Assembly (NCBI GenBank): GCA_022605955.1
Contig: JAKCOZ010000008.1
Location: forward strand, 37,116,547-37,180,546
DNA: 64,000 nt
DNA from: Rallus limicola
Taxonomy: Eukaryota; Chordata; Aves; Gruiformes; Rallidae
Direction: 5' to 3'
Shown: piece after piece, positions 1-15,992 of the stretch
Layout of the letters: each line of letters opens with the position of its first letter
Numbering within the stretch: position 1 is the stretch's first letter
Made by a program: the position numbers and the translations under genes
Notes under the pieces: model-generated
What the model was told of the DNA's origin: nothing
The model's database searches: none
Seen by the model: the letters and a program-made list of their open reading frames with translations, nothing else

Positions 1-679
1 TTTGAGATTCTGAGGCCTCCAAAGGGTAAAATCCGACCAGCCGCCACCCAAGCTGACATTTCATTTGCCTCACTTAGTTATTCTTATTAGATGCATTTCC
101 TGGAAGCTACTGGTAAGTGACAAATTTTATTTTTTTTTTAAATTTAATTTAAAAACAATTACAATTACTCTAATCTGAAAGCATGCAATCTAGCATGTCA
201 GAATCAGTTCATTTCTACAGCCGTACAGGGAAAGATTTTAGTTTACTGGCAGCGATGAATCAGTCTTTTTATTTATATGCGTGTTTGAAAACGCAATACT
301 GTTGTAACTAATAATTTTTACATTTTCCTCATTATCTTTATGAAATATCTGCTGTCCTAAACAGAGCTAATACAACTCCAGCTCACTGGGAGATGTGCTG
401 TTCAGCGTAGTTCAGCCACCAGAAAGACCAGGAATGAGTTACGACTCTTCAGGTTGGCTGCTTTTGTCTTTTATTATTATTTTTTTTTCTTTTAATGAAT
501 TCCTTCCCAAAGTCTCCCCTGTTCATAGGACTTGCTGAAACACCTTAAGTCAAGTTTTAAGTCCCCTAGCAGCTGTTGGGTCGGCAGAAGCCCAGCTGTC
601 TAAACTTTATTGGCAGTAAATGTCATTCTTGCACACAAACTGCATGCCTGGAAAACCCAAAGGCACATCTTGGGCTATC

Positions 680-1420
680 ACATCCCATCACGTTCCCCGA
701 CGAGATGTGAAAACCGAAATGGAAAACGTCAACAAACTCCGGCCGCGGCGAGGAGTGGGGCATGCCCGCTGACAAGCGTGCCGCAATGACAGAAATGGAC
801 TTGGAGTTGCAATTAGTGGCACTGTCATTTTCGGGCGCTCCTGCCAATTAATTAAGCCTGTCAAATGGAAAAACAGCGGCATTCACATGATAATTTATAT
901 AGGGAGAGACTAGCCTAGCGATGCCGCCGCCGCAGCCAACGAAATTCCCTCCGAGCGCTTAAAAAAAAAAATAATAAAAAAAAGAAGAAAATAAAAATAT
1001 AAAGAAGGAGGAAAGGAAATGCGGGGGTGGGGGGGGGAAGGTGGGGAGGGGGGAGAAAGAAAGTTAAACTGTCCTTGTTATAATTGTTAACTCTGATCAC
1101 TCAAGTAGAAGACGGGCTGATTAAAACTCCAAACGAGCCCCTAGCTCGCTTAAATCTCAGAGTCCGGAATGATAGAATCAGAGGAGTTTATTCATACCAT
1201 TAAGCCCCAGAGAACTTAATTGAAAGAAGAGCATAGCCTGGACCTTGACAAGCGGGAGGTCACAGTAATTGCTGCCGGACATATTTAACATTAAGATAAT
1301 CAGGCCATTAATTACCCTTTGGATCATTAAATCAGCCAGTTGCAAAATGAAATTTCTGCCTCTATTACTCACTTGAGAGACCACAGGGGTGGCTTTTAAT
1401 TTATCAGTGAGCTTGAGATA
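680..1420. promoter_or_regulatory. Candidate conserved regulatory block: CpG-rich then TAAT-rich
   Basis: The part at 690-950 carries about 20 CpGs, including CCGCGGCG and GCCGCCGCCGC, unlike the CpG-poor surroundings. It is followed by homeodomain-type cores such as CAATTAATTAAG near 845 and GGCCATTAATTACCC near 1305. This composition resembles vertebrate conserved non-coding enhancers, and AGAP1 introns lie in the neighbourhood of developmental genes such as GBX2 in other vertebrates. Conservation itself cannot be seen from one sequence. Confidence 0.35.
961..1062 (+). repeat. Long purine tract, A-rich then G-rich
   Basis: About 100 nt that is almost all purine on the plus strand. A-runs at 961-1018 are followed at 1022-1054 by G-runs of five, eight or more, four and six separated by one to five bases, enough for a G-quadruplex on this strand. 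A second purine tract with 14 consecutive Gs ends at 1477. Confidence 0.85.
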
Positions 1421-1434
1421 CAAAGGACCAGGCT

Positions 1435-1477
1435 TGGGGAGGAAGGAAAGGGGGAGAAAGGGAGGGGGGGGGGGGGG
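1435..1477 (+). repeat. Purine tract ending in a 14-G run
   Basis: The plus strand is entirely A and G from about 1435, ending in 14 consecutive Gs at 1464-1477. A run this long is prone to sequencing error, so its exact length is uncertain. Confidence 0.88.
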
Positions 1478-2954
1478 TTTGCTTCAGCAGAGGCAGGAAT
1501 ATCAATCCGCCATGCTTGGTGATCGTGGCAAATTAACTAGGTAAGATAACCTCAGCTTCTAAAGGCAGAAGCTGGGGGTATGTAAATAGATGAGGGCAGA
1601 CAGGGAGATCAGAGCCTGCACACCACTTAGCAGGATAATAAAGGAAATCATCCTTGATTATCAGTGCTAATTTGGACACTGCCGGTAGCTTGTTATGCGT
1701 GTTCTGAGTAGCATTTAATTAATTCAATTGCTTGTTAATGAGGGAAGTGACATGTGGGGAGCAGATGCCACCCAACTGCAGATGGGTTCTGGTCAGCCCT
1801 TCACAATAATTTTTTTTTTTTAAAATTATTATTTTTTTATTTATTTTTAAAAACACCCTTCCCCCACCCCTGAAATGAGAAAGGTGTCAAGCATGGAGGA
1901 GCATTCAAAAGGCACAAAACACTGACCTCATCAGGCCAAGAACCGCTAAGAAACCAGACCTGACAACTGCGGATAGAGAGGTACCGATGTTCCCCAAGGC
2001 CCCATTTGTAACGCTGCGGCCGTATGCCAAGAATTGGAGACCAACAGGACTAAGAACAGCAATCTGATGGCCAAAAGGAACGAGAAACGAGAGAGAGATG
2101 AAACAGAGCATCCCTACAAGATGCGGGATACGATACTGGGATCTTAACTACTCCGTTTCCCTGGGCTTGCCCTTTATCTGTGCTGTGCATAATGAAGGGA
2201 TAATTATTTTTATGAAAAAAAGGAGGCATGATTTAATTTTTTCACAGAAGGCCTGCTTTAACATTTTCCTTAGAAGCCGATGCCCAGTTATCTCCCAGCA
2301 CAATCTCAGCAGAGCGGATGCTAGCCTCGAAACTGCAAGCCAGGCTTCAGCTCAGGACTGTGAAAGTGCCAAATAGAGTCGAGCTGCATAATGTTTTCTC
2401 TGACACCATTAAATTCAGTTCATTAGCGAGCGAGGGATCAAACTGGATCTTACATCTTAAGGTGAAAGTCAATTCCCAACACTGCCAGCTCCTCACTCCG
2501 GACTTCTCCAACAGCTTTGGAACCTCTCTATTTTCTTCTAACCTTTGGTAATCAAAATAAACAGGGTGACTGCTATGCAAACAGACTACCTGAGCAAAAT
2601 TGCAGCAGATGCTCTGAGTTGCCTAGGCAGAGCTTAAAACTATGCCTCAGCTTCTACTGACTGCTCATCCCTCACTTCAAAAATACATTTTAATGGAGGT
2701 GGAAGGTCTTTCTAGTTAAGAATATTCTCAAAAAGATGCCGTAACAGTGGAGCCCTTCAACTCTAAGGTCTGCATGTAACTAATGCAAATATTCAGTATT
2801 GTCTGAGCAGGAAAACAAAAAGCATGGCTGGAATGGTGCCTGGACATCATGCTTCCAGCTGGTGGAGGTGGCATCGCTGCTGGCACATCCCAGGACTCCC
2901 AGTGAGACAGAGATGAAGACCTTGGGAGCTCCGAGAAAGAGAGTAAGGGCCAGA

Positions 2955-3003
2955 GAGCAGGCAATCATCTCATAGAGCAGGCAATCACCTCCTGGAGCAG
3001 GCA
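2955..3003 (+). repeat. 20-bp tandem repeat, about 2.5 copies
   Basis: The units begin GAGCAGGCAATCATCTCATA (2955-2974) and GAGCAGGCAATCACCTCCTG (2975-2994). A partial third copy begins GAGCAGGCA at 2995. Confidence 0.9.
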
Positions 3004-3541
3004 GAGGGATGCTGGCAGCACATCTCATTTGGAAAAGACAGTGGTGGCAAGCAAGTCTGCAAACTGGAAGCCACATCAGCTAGAGAAGTACCTGGAGAAA
3101 GCAAAGCATGTGATAGGTGTCCAGAAAAAAGCAAAATATCTGGTAGGACATCTACACAGCAGTGCAAAAGGCCCGGGTGAAACACGGCGCAGACTCCCTG
3201 CAAGCCGTCTCCACCACATCCCTGACATGCCTCCACGGAGCAGTTCTGTCCCCACCCCACCGGGCTTACTCTGCTCCAAATCAAAGTTTTAAGAGTGTGC
3301 TCAAATAGTATCAATAGCAATTAGAGGGGATAATCCTGATCTCATCCCCAGACCCCGTTAATTGTCGCAACATTGATTTACTCTAATTTGACTTCTCACT
3401 CCAAATTAAACCTGCGTTACTGAAGGAGGGACCGCGGGCAAACTCTTCCCACTCCCCCCCCTCCCCTCCAAGACAATAAATTTAATATTGAATAGAGTTG
3501 GAAAAAAACCCAGCAGTTGTTACAGGATCCATACTGAAAGA

Positions 3542-3592
3542 TCTTTTTTCTTCCCCCCCCCCCCCCTTTTTCTTTTTTTTTTTTCCTCCCTG
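3542..3592 (+). repeat. Polypyrimidine tract (T-C-T)
   Basis: A C-run of about 14 flanked by T-runs, with no purine in the core, so triplex-prone. The length of the homopolymers may be affected by sequencing. Confidence 0.85.
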
Positions 3593-5463
3593 CGAGTAAT
3601 TAAAAGATGCTTTTCTTGACTAATGATCCCCCTGTTTAGAAATGGGAAGTCAATACTCCTTCACCAGCAGTCAGCTTCAATTTGTCACAGGGCTCCCGAA
3701 GTTTGAGCGGCGGTTCTCAGGGCTGCTGGTAATTGCTGGAACCAATTATCAGCCTTCCAAAGCTGACCTGATCAGGGACCCACGGCCACCGCTGCTCAGA
3801 GGCCAGCTGGTCTCCTTTCCCTTCCACGTGCATGTATTCTGCCGCTTTGCCAACTTTTTGTGCTCACCAGGAGCTCGTGTTTAGTCTTCTTTCCTCCCTG
3901 AAATCACGCCAACACTCTGGGTCTGAACTTTGCCTGATGCAACTTCTTTACTTGATGCTGCTTCCTTGGGGATCCCGGTGCACCTCTGCTTCTTGTAACC
4001 TTCCAGTTTAACGCCAGAGGCCATCCAAGGTGTTGCTTTTGATCCAGAAGCACCAAATGACCTGGAGATCTGCTTATTCTATAAAGTGCCTCTCAGGAGG
4101 GATGAGACCTGGCACATGTTGACGTTAAGAGGACATACCTGGGCAATACCCTTGATAAAAGCAATAGGAGTAATGCCTTTTACTACAAAATTCCCAGGCT
4201 TTGAGTTCACACTGTCCAATCTGAGAGTCCTTCTGATCCTCAAAATACTTTTTAAGGTTTACTTTTCCCTGTAACTGTCTTGGAGGAAGAACTGTAAGTG
4301 AATTTGAGCGGGCTAGGAAAGGACAGCAGTATGCTACGGGGTATTTGATGTGCTTTAAGTTTGATAATACTTACCTTGTTTCTGAGTGCACAAAGTTAAA
4401 ATGCAAGCCACACTCACAGCCTGGATTAGCTCTAGTCTTAGAAATATTGGTCACATTTTCCTGAGTAAGACTCCTCTATCTTGTTGTGACCTGAAGTAGG
4501 CATTTGGCAATCGATCCCTCCTGCAAAACACCCATCTCCCTGGATCTCTCCACCCTTCCCTTTACTCAACAGAAACCCATGGAATGCCACCGCAATGACT
4601 TAGTAACCGGTGCCAACTTCTCTCAAGCTGAAGGGACTGCCTCTGAAACCACGTCCAGACTTCCAGGTTCCTTTGAGTCCAGCACATGAACACTCCTCAA
4701 GCCTCCCAGCCCAACAGAGTCACTATCTGTGGAGTAGTCAATGATCCTTTTGTTTTGCCCCTACAAAGATTGTGGGTATCCACTGATGGCTTCATCTCCA
4801 ACAGAAAGAGACAACATGAAATGGTGAAACCCAGGTATGTCTGATCTCCTCTACAAATGCCTATTAAGAGAGGGTCCATCACTGTGCTGATAAATTTTGG
4901 TGCTTTGGGCCTGCACAGTGGAGAGAGGAGTTGAGAGACATGCCTATCATAAAGAAACATGTGGGAAGACTGGATTTGTTCTAAGCCTTTGAATCAGTTT
5001 GGGGAATGGTCAAAAAAATCTGTTCTCATGTCTCCATCACTTTGCAGGTACAGCCTGAAGGTCTGGGCAAACATGTGGAAAAGCCATGGAGGGTGGATTA
5101 ATGACTGGAACTGCAAATGGGAGCACTATGCGTGACAGATGTAGCAAGAAGGGCTGCAGAAGGGAATGGGGATATGAACAAATTCAGGAAAAGCTCGGGG
5201 AGGAAACATGGGAGGATCCCCTCTCCCATCTGATGAGGTGTTGGTGAGAAGTCCTTAGAGCAGAAGCACACTGAGCAGGAACATCCCTCAACACTAACAA
5301 CTCTCTTCATCTTCAGAACAAGTTCTGCTGAATGCTTCTTTCTAACTTCATCTCCAAATATGGTTGGACTCCTTCCATCCTTTCTCCACCAGAAGTCCAG
5401 ATCTCAGTTCCCCAGTCATATTTCTACCTGCCTACTTTCTTGCCTCTTCCCCCTTCAGTCCCT

Positions 5464-5482
5464 CAACAACAACAACAACAAA
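5464..5482 (+). repeat. CAA trinucleotide repeat
   Basis: About six CAA units ending in AAAA. It gives a glutamine run in one plus-strand open frame that otherwise resembles nothing known. Confidence 0.9.
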
Positions 5483-7615
5483 AAGGGGTGCGTATTTTTG
5501 TGTTTAACCCCATTGTAGCTACTTCTGATAGGATTCCTCAAACAAAGATGCAAACAGCAGTGAGAAAACGGAATGCACAACTTGTATCTAAAGAACCTGA
5601 ACTTCTTTTTTTGCCATATCTTGGACAGAAGAAGTACGATGCTAGTAGAGACCAAAGTCAAGTTCAAAAAGAAGGCATACCCTTTGAAGAAGGTGAACTT
5701 TCATATACTTATGTGAAAAATGTCACTTCAGTCCCCACTGCAAACAGACAAAAATGGGAGTAGTGAAGCAAGGTTACAATTGCTTTGTGGGAAAATTTTC
5801 ATATAACCTTAATTCTGTTTTTTCTATCAGCCCTTCCATTACATTAAGAGTGCTCTTGGACACACAGATGGAAATGCATATTTATAAAACAAAGCTTTAC
5901 ACCTTTTGTTCAAAAATGTTAAGGGTCCAGAAAAAAGTGCAATTATGTCACTGACAAACGTGACACAAAGGTGTAAAGAAACAAAGAAAAATTAAAATAA
6001 GCTCTGAGTGTGAAACAGAAAGAGAACAGAGTTGACTTTCTGTAAATAAAATTCACAAAAAAAAAAGCTCTGAATAATATAATTCAACTGGACAGCTCGT
6101 AGTCATGTGCATTTTAGACTTTTCATTTTAACAACTTCATTCTATGTCTACTAAAGTAACGCAGAGGGGCTTTTTTATAAATAAAAATCCAATCAAGTGC
6201 ACACCTTTTCCTTTTAAAAGTATTTAGATTTGAGGTATCTCTCCAGCTCACCTCAGTACTAAGAAGCAACATATATTTGCTAGGTGGAACAATCCAAGAT
6301 CTCTGGATTGAAGTGATACAACCTAAAGGCTGCAGAGTAAGTTGATTTCAATCTACCTGATGAAACTGCTGTATTAGCTGTCTCATAATATACACGTATA
6401 TACAGCAGACATACAGCTCACGTATAAACAAAATCTCTGCATAGGTCTCCCTGAACATTTCTCTATGCATAGTCATTCATCTAAGTGGCCTGATTAATGT
6501 ACTGGCTTCATTCTCGAAGATGAACCAAAGGTGGCACCACAAATTCATTTTTCAGTGCTAACGAAATAATGCAATCATGAACAGTTGACTTTATTACAGA
6601 CAACAGTACAAACTTACTCCTACACCGTAGGAGGTGGCCCAGGTATATCCTCCCAGGTTATAATTTCACTTGATCTGGTACTGGAAAAAGCAGGATCCGG
6701 AGATATACATCAATAAAATCTGAATATAATTCTCTCAGATTTCTCTCATATGCACAAGGCAAATACCAAGAGCTGGACCTCTATCATACTGTTTGCTGCC
6801 CGGGGACTGGACGGTGCTCGGATACATGCTGTGCTCCCCCAGAGCTCAACCTAAGATGATTATAACGCATGTCTGAAGACAACTTCACAGGTTGGCCCAG
6901 CTGGGCAAGGAAGCCCAGAAGGTTGTCACCCTGCATACCCACCCTGCTGAAACACAGCCTGCCAGAGGACACTGCTTCCCCCAAGCCAACACCTTAGCTG
7001 CGACTAGTGGTACTTCCACCTCAAGTCTACTGAAATGAGGAACGTGTTGTCAAAACATCTTCCGTTGACACTGATCAGATGATATATCAAGCATAAAAAA
7101 CTTTTGGCTTTTGGTAGGACAACGTATGGCAGAAAGAAAACTTTCCCTGTGTTGAGCTACAGCGGGTAGGTAAGATACTGTTCTTGTAGGAATGCTACTC
7201 GCCCCCTACTCACCTTCCCCCCCGCCCCAAACTTAAAGCTTCATATTCATCACATTAAAAGAGTAAAAAGTCCACATTTTCAACATCTGTGATGAGAAGC
7301 CAAAGACCTCACAGACAGGGTGAGCCTGAACTTCTGAATGCAGATTATTAATCACAAACTGATGGTCCAAGAGCCAGGAACTTTGTGTCCAACAGAACCA
7401 AAGGAACACATGACAGGATAATTTAGACAGAGGAACAGCCAGGCAGGAGGTTTCAATCTCTCAATCTTCAATTTTGTCGGTCAGTCAATTGAACAAAAAA
7501 ATAAATTCAGAGCTTCAGAGGAAACCTTCAGAAGTGTGAAAATGTAACGGGGTCACTCAACTTCTGACACTCCCCCCAGTTTGACACATGTTCTTCCTGG
7601 GCATGCAGTGAAGAA

Positions 7616-7647
<32 letters not shown>

Positions 7648-7653
7648 ATGTGT
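7616..7653 (+). repeat. TA/TG compound microsatellite
   Basis: A (TA)n run at 7616-7627 passes into (TG)n to 7647 and a TATGTGT tail. It lies about 190 bp beyond the donor of the ArfGAP exon. Confidence 0.95.
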
Positions 7654-7842
7654 AACAATTTTTACAAGGCTTACTCCAAGTGAGAATTTTAAAAGCCCGT
7701 GTTGTAAAACGTTGTAACACCCTACCACCCCCAAACGCCAAACCGAGGATTTATGTGCTCAAAGCTACCAGCCTTGGCTGTGTGCTGTATCACATACTAC
7801 CTGCCCACTGAGTGCCATGGTGAGATGGAGTAGGAAAGCCTA

Positions 7843-8124
<282 letters not shown>

Positions 8125-8232
8125 CTAATGCTTGTGGATGAAGGTTTTGGCTCTGAGGGGAAAAAACCCCATAGGTGTCCTGTTCAAAACCACAGCTGTA
8201 TGGTCTTCCAGATGGGTCAATGTTGTCCTGTG

Positions 8233-8294
8233 GAGATATAAACCCTTCTGAGATACAAACCCTCCTGAGACATGAACCCTTCTGAGAAACCCTC
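8233..8294 (+). repeat. 17-bp minisatellite, about 3.6 copies
   Basis: Units are GAGATATAAACCCTTCT (8233-8249), GAGATACAAACCCTCCT (8250-8266), GAGACATGAACCCTTCT (8267-8283) and a partial GAGAAACCCTC (8284-8294). The copies differ from each other by one to three bases. The array lies about 170 bp from the acceptor of the ArfGAP exon, on the intron side. Confidence 0.93.
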
Positions 8295-9004
8295 AAGGAG
8301 TAAACAAATCACTGTGGACGGGGAGTCTCAAACGAGATATCGTTCCACTCTCAGCCAAAATATAAATATGAATTAGAGAGAAAAGAAGAAATGAAGGGAA
8401 TACAAATGGCGTGGCAGGCAGCTAGCTGATGGTGAAGCAGTGGAGGAAGCCCCTCCTTGGGAATCTAGAGCCACTCGTAGGCAATTACAGGGGAAAAAGG
8501 GGAGGGGGAAGAGTGACTAGATACAATGTCTTTGTTGCTAACGATATCAACTCCCTTAATAACCATCTATATCATCACCTACATATGGCTTTTACATCTA
8601 ACACACTATGGGGTGTGTTTTCATCTCTAAGATCAGGGAGATAAGTACTAAAGATGAAAATGTGATCCTTTGAACAGCTCCAGTTTTAGTGTACGAGCCA
8701 GAAGGATTCCACCCACCCACCCACGCCCCAAAATAACCCAGTGAATGATAAGGCTCTGATAAACCTGACAAAAGCCGGGAAATTCAAAGTCGTTTCCCAA
8801 GATGCTTCACATTTATTTTTCCTTTGGTCACTGTCCTGTGTTATTTAAATCTAGATTTGTACCAATCTCCCTCTCTCCAACAAACATTCATTTTAATGAA
8901 TGCAATCCAAGACATATGGGAGAAAACTTTGGTGGTTTTCCCCCCACCCTCCCAGCTATTACATCTTTTCTTCCAGCCTTACCCATGGGCTCCCAAAGAA
9001 CTAG

Positions 9005-9717
9005 TAGGCTATCATGATGACACCAAGCTGAGTGGGGTGGTTGACACAACAGAAGGAAAGGAGCCATCCAGAGGGATCTTGACAGGTTGGAAAGCTGGGC
9101 CCAGGTGAACCTAATGAGGTTCAACTCTGCCAAGTGTCAGGTGTTGCACTTGGGTCAGAAGAATCCCAGACATATATAGAGAATGGGAGAAGAAGAACTT
9201 GAGAGTAGCCCTGAGGAGAAGGACCTGCGTGTCACGGTGGATGAGAAACTTATCATGAGCCAGCAGCTCCATCAGCAGAGGGGTGGCAGCAGGGACAGGG
9301 AGGGGATTGTCCCTCTCTGCTCTGCCCTCAGGAGGCTCCAGCTGCAGTCCTGTGTCCAGAGCTGGGGGGCCCAATACAAGAAAGATGTGAGACTGTTGGA
9401 GAGGGTTCAGAGGAGGCCACGAAGATGATCAGAGGGCTGGAGTACCTCCCCTACGAAGAGAGGCTGAGGGAGCTGGGCTTGTTCAGCCTGGAGAAGAGAA
9501 GGCTGCGGGGGAACCTCATTGCAGCCTTCCAGTCCCTGAAGGGAGCAGAGAAACAGAAGGGGAATCAACTTTTTAAAAGGGTAGACAATAGCAGGACAAG
9601 GGGGATGGATTAAAGCTAAAGAGAGGAAGGTTTAGACTAGATTTTAGGGGGAAGTTTTTTACAGAGAGAGTGGTGAGGGGCTGGAACAGGCTGCCCAGAG
9701 AGCCAGCTGTAGCTTCT
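9005..9717 (+). mobile_element. CR1 LINE fragment, 3' part of ORF2, degraded
   Basis: Translations in three different frames match the C-terminal part of the CR1 reverse-transcriptase ORF2. In order they contain [17 protein letters not shown], then [19 protein letters not shown] and [18 protein letters not shown], then [17 protein letters not shown] and [19 protein letters not shown]. At least two frameshifts break the frame (near 9110-9180 and near 9420), and sequence is missing around 9265. The copy is 5'-truncated, as most CR1 insertions are, and stops shortly after the GGCTGGAACAGGCTGCCCAG motif without a clear CR1 3' end. It lies on the strand opposite to AGAP1. The two longest open frames here are remnants of this element, not genes of the host. 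Confidence 0.92.
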
Positions 9718-12700
9718 CATAATGGTTCTGCCCTGCCCCCCCCCCCCCGCTTTTTTTTTTAGATGATCAAAATCAGCTCACCTTTCCTGCTGATGCTGAG
9801 AGGAATACCGAATTGGAGGATGATCAGAATACTTACAAGCAGGTGGAAGGGTTTTCTTCAGTATATATACATCCAAATTTGATGGTAAAAGAATGAAAAA
9901 GCCCATTCAGCACAGCTATTGGGGCTACAAAGCTAATTTCCTCTCCTCGTTTAACTTAAAATTTGTCAAACAAAAGACAATCTTTTAAAAATCACTGAAT
10001 ATTCCCAGATTACAATTTTCATATTCTTAAAGGTGGTTCTGTCTCTCCTTCCCTAAAGAACTCTTCCCCCACTTTGACTTGCACCTCAATCATATTGATC
10101 ATTTGAGGGTGAAAGCTCTTGGAAGAGCTCTTTTAGGAGAATAACCCCTCCCCTACCATCTCCTCCATCCCTTTGGACATCAGGCTGCTGAAAGGCTTTG
10201 TCTTGCTAAGTCCTGATGAATTCAGCATCTGCAAGATAGTGATGAGCTGAGCAAAGATGAGCAGAAGAGCCAGAGAAAAAAGGGGAAGCAGGGTTTGATG
10301 GCATCTTGCAAAGAGTTGCAGCAAGAGAGAGAGAAAAGTTTACACCTTTTATAGTCTTTAAAAGTGTATTTTTAAAATTCTAAATATAAAGTTGAATCCT
10401 TTGATGGGTCTGATCAGTGGCACTGGTGCACTCAGGGAAAAGACACCATCCGTTTCCTTCTGAACCATGAACCGAGATCATCCTGGGCAAAAACTCCAGC
10501 ACCTGAAGACCACTTAACTTTGCCTCATCTATCTCTCTGGGATGGGAACGTTAAAAAAAGAAGGACTTTGAAAAGCTTTAGGCTGAAACTGCCAAAGGCC
10601 CAGAAGGCTGGTGGCACTCAGATGCTGCTGGTACTGCTGCTTCTGATTAACATACAACAAGGCAGAAATTCCCTGGTGAAGCAAAGTGCTGTGATGAAGT
10701 GCTAAAAAGGCAAAGAGCTCTAGAAAGAGGAAGAATGAGACTTCTGAAGTGGAAGATTGATGGCTCTTGAATAGAGCTGAGGGACAACAACATTTCATAT
10801 TCCTTTGCTCCCAAACATCTGGCTTTGTGAAGATGCAAACTATGTAAGTGCTGGTGTTTGTGATGCTAAATGCTCGGGGGTAAAGACTTGCCCAGACAAG
10901 GCAAGCAGGCAGAGAAGGAAATAAAGCAAAGCCTGGCAGAAAAAGCAAAAGGCTGAGGTTCACCTCATGTCTGCCTTTACATTTTAAGATACATCGCTTT
11001 GGAAATTCCTCCGATCTTTCAAGGAGAGATGGTGGCCTTAAAATTTCTATGGCCAAATGGCAAGAAGAGTAAAGGAGGGTTTGAATCACCTCCAAGAGTA
11101 TAAACTGATTAAGAGAGGTCCTGGCTGAGATCATCCCTGCTGCCCCGGCCCCCCCAAAAGCAACACAACCAAGCGCTTAGCCTTGCTGAGGGCAATCTCA
11201 CCCTGCCCTCTTCCAGCAGTACCATCTTGGCACATCCCTTCTGCTGGCACTGGGCACAAGTGGCCAGCCTGACCCATGAAAAGCAATCAGGATGAAAACC
11301 AACCTGCCTGAAGAGATGAGGAGAAGTGCTGCCTTCTTGCCCTGATTAAGCATCTAACTTGGCTGCATAAATACTGGGGTATGTGCAAAACTGGGGAGAA
11401 AAAGGCACACTTTGGGGATAGCATGGGCAAGAGCTGGAACAGACCGTAGATATGTGGCAAAGGACACATGTGGGTCTGGGAAGTTGCCCACTCTGAAAGG
11501 ATTGCACCTTCCTGCTCTGCCTGGGTGACTGCTTCACAGGGTCTGGGAAAATGCCACCCACAGCTCTAAGAGAGACCAGAGCAGCAATTGGTAATGCTGC
11601 CCTTGCGCTCTGCTCAGACAGCAGTGAGTACTTCAAATGAGCTAAATATACATCTAGGTCACTGGAAGACCCTGTCCTCATATACAGCGCAGCATCTTAT
11701 GTGTCTTTTACATGAACTATATCAAAGCTTTGGCATAAATCTCAATGATGACCAGGTCAATATGAAAGAAAATGGGTAAGTAAGAGACACTTCGGGCTGT
11801 GTATGTTAAAATACCAGCTGCAGCAACATTTTCCCTTGTTTATCACCTGCTGGATTACTAGCCAGTGGCATCTAAAGACCTTAATTTATCCACATTCCTA
11901 TTATTTCTCTCTATTTATGAAAATTCCCTGTGAAATTTCTCTTTGGGGATCTCTTTCCTGCAGGTCAACAAGCTGTTTGGACAGCATCCCGGTCCTGGAG
12001 CTCAAAACCCGGTCCACATCCCTGCGTGCCTTTGCTCTTGATCCTTCTCCAGTGGCCAGCATATGAATATCTGACCGTCTTCAAAAGAAGTAATTAATAC
12101 CAGTCTGTATGTGAAGCACATTTTGATGGTACAGAAAAATCGTTTTCATTTTAAATGGCTGTTATTGTCCTAACCACTCCACCCCCTCCCCTCCCTTTCA
12201 AAGCTTCTGAGGATAAGGCAGGGTAGAATAGGTTTGTTTGGTGGATGACTGAATTGGCTAAATTGCTAACTATACAGAGACTGAATTAGTCATGCAAAAG
12301 CACTTGCACTCCGAAATGAATGTCGTCTGAAAGTTAACTGGGACGTTCGAATGGCTCAAACCAGTAGCCAAAACCCTTAACAGCCAGTCTTAAAAAAAAA
12401 AAAAAAGAGAAAAACCAGACCCCCCAAAAATTTAATATTTTCCCATTTTAAGCACATGTAAAAATCACAAGAAAAGTTCTGGCTTTCAAATATCAAAGAA
12501 ATAAAAATGCACAAGTTCTCAATCCTTCTGCTTCTACAACTAATTGCTTTAGAGCAAGAGTACTTCCTTTCTGTGGCTTTGTTGCAAATCCCTGGAACTA
12601 AAGAGCACCAGAATAATGACCTCAGTCAGGGTTAGTGAGGTGAACCACAGCTCAAAGTATTCTGGAGAACACCTTTCTGAACACTAAGTATATGTTTTAA

Positions 12701-13214
12701 GAAATAAAAAAAAAAAAAAGGGAAAGAAACATAAAGGGGAGCAAAAAAAAATCCCAAATCAGTTTTCTGGTATCCAGATATAATGAGCAATGACTTTGGT
12801 TTCTTCTGAGAAGTAACCCTTAAAAAAAACCCAAATCAAAACCCAAACCAATCAAGTTCTACCTCTTTGAAAATATTACCATAGCACATATGCCCACCCC
12901 ACACAAAACAGGAGGAAAACAAAAGTATCTTTTGTGAAACAGCAACCTTTTTCCTTTTCTTCAAGGGAAAGTAAAGAAATGTGGACATTGAAAGTGGCAC
13001 ATGAAGCAACAAGGTGAAAAAATTAGGATGCATCTGACACACCACATACTAAGTACGAAAGCAACATAAAATAAATCCGATTAAGCAAACTCCATAACGA
13101 AGGAGAAACTTTCAAGCAACATATGGAACATAATACTGAAAAAAACCAGAGCCCAAGGCAGGTGTTTACCTAAGTGTCGGCCAAGAAGTCTTGGCCAAGA
13201 AGGAGAAGAGGTCA

Positions 13215-15992
<2,778 letters not shown>

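Noticed and set aside
5332..5763. 143-codon open frame with a glutamine run, plus strand
   Set aside because: Several frames of this length are expected by chance. The Gln run is just a CAA microsatellite, and no family is recognised.
10529..11134. 201-codon open frame on the minus strand, the longest in the window
   Set aside because: No domain, no splice-site support and odd composition (Leu/Ser/Phe-rich). By my rough estimate about 0.4 frames of this length are expected by chance on six frames of 64 kb, so length alone is not evidence.
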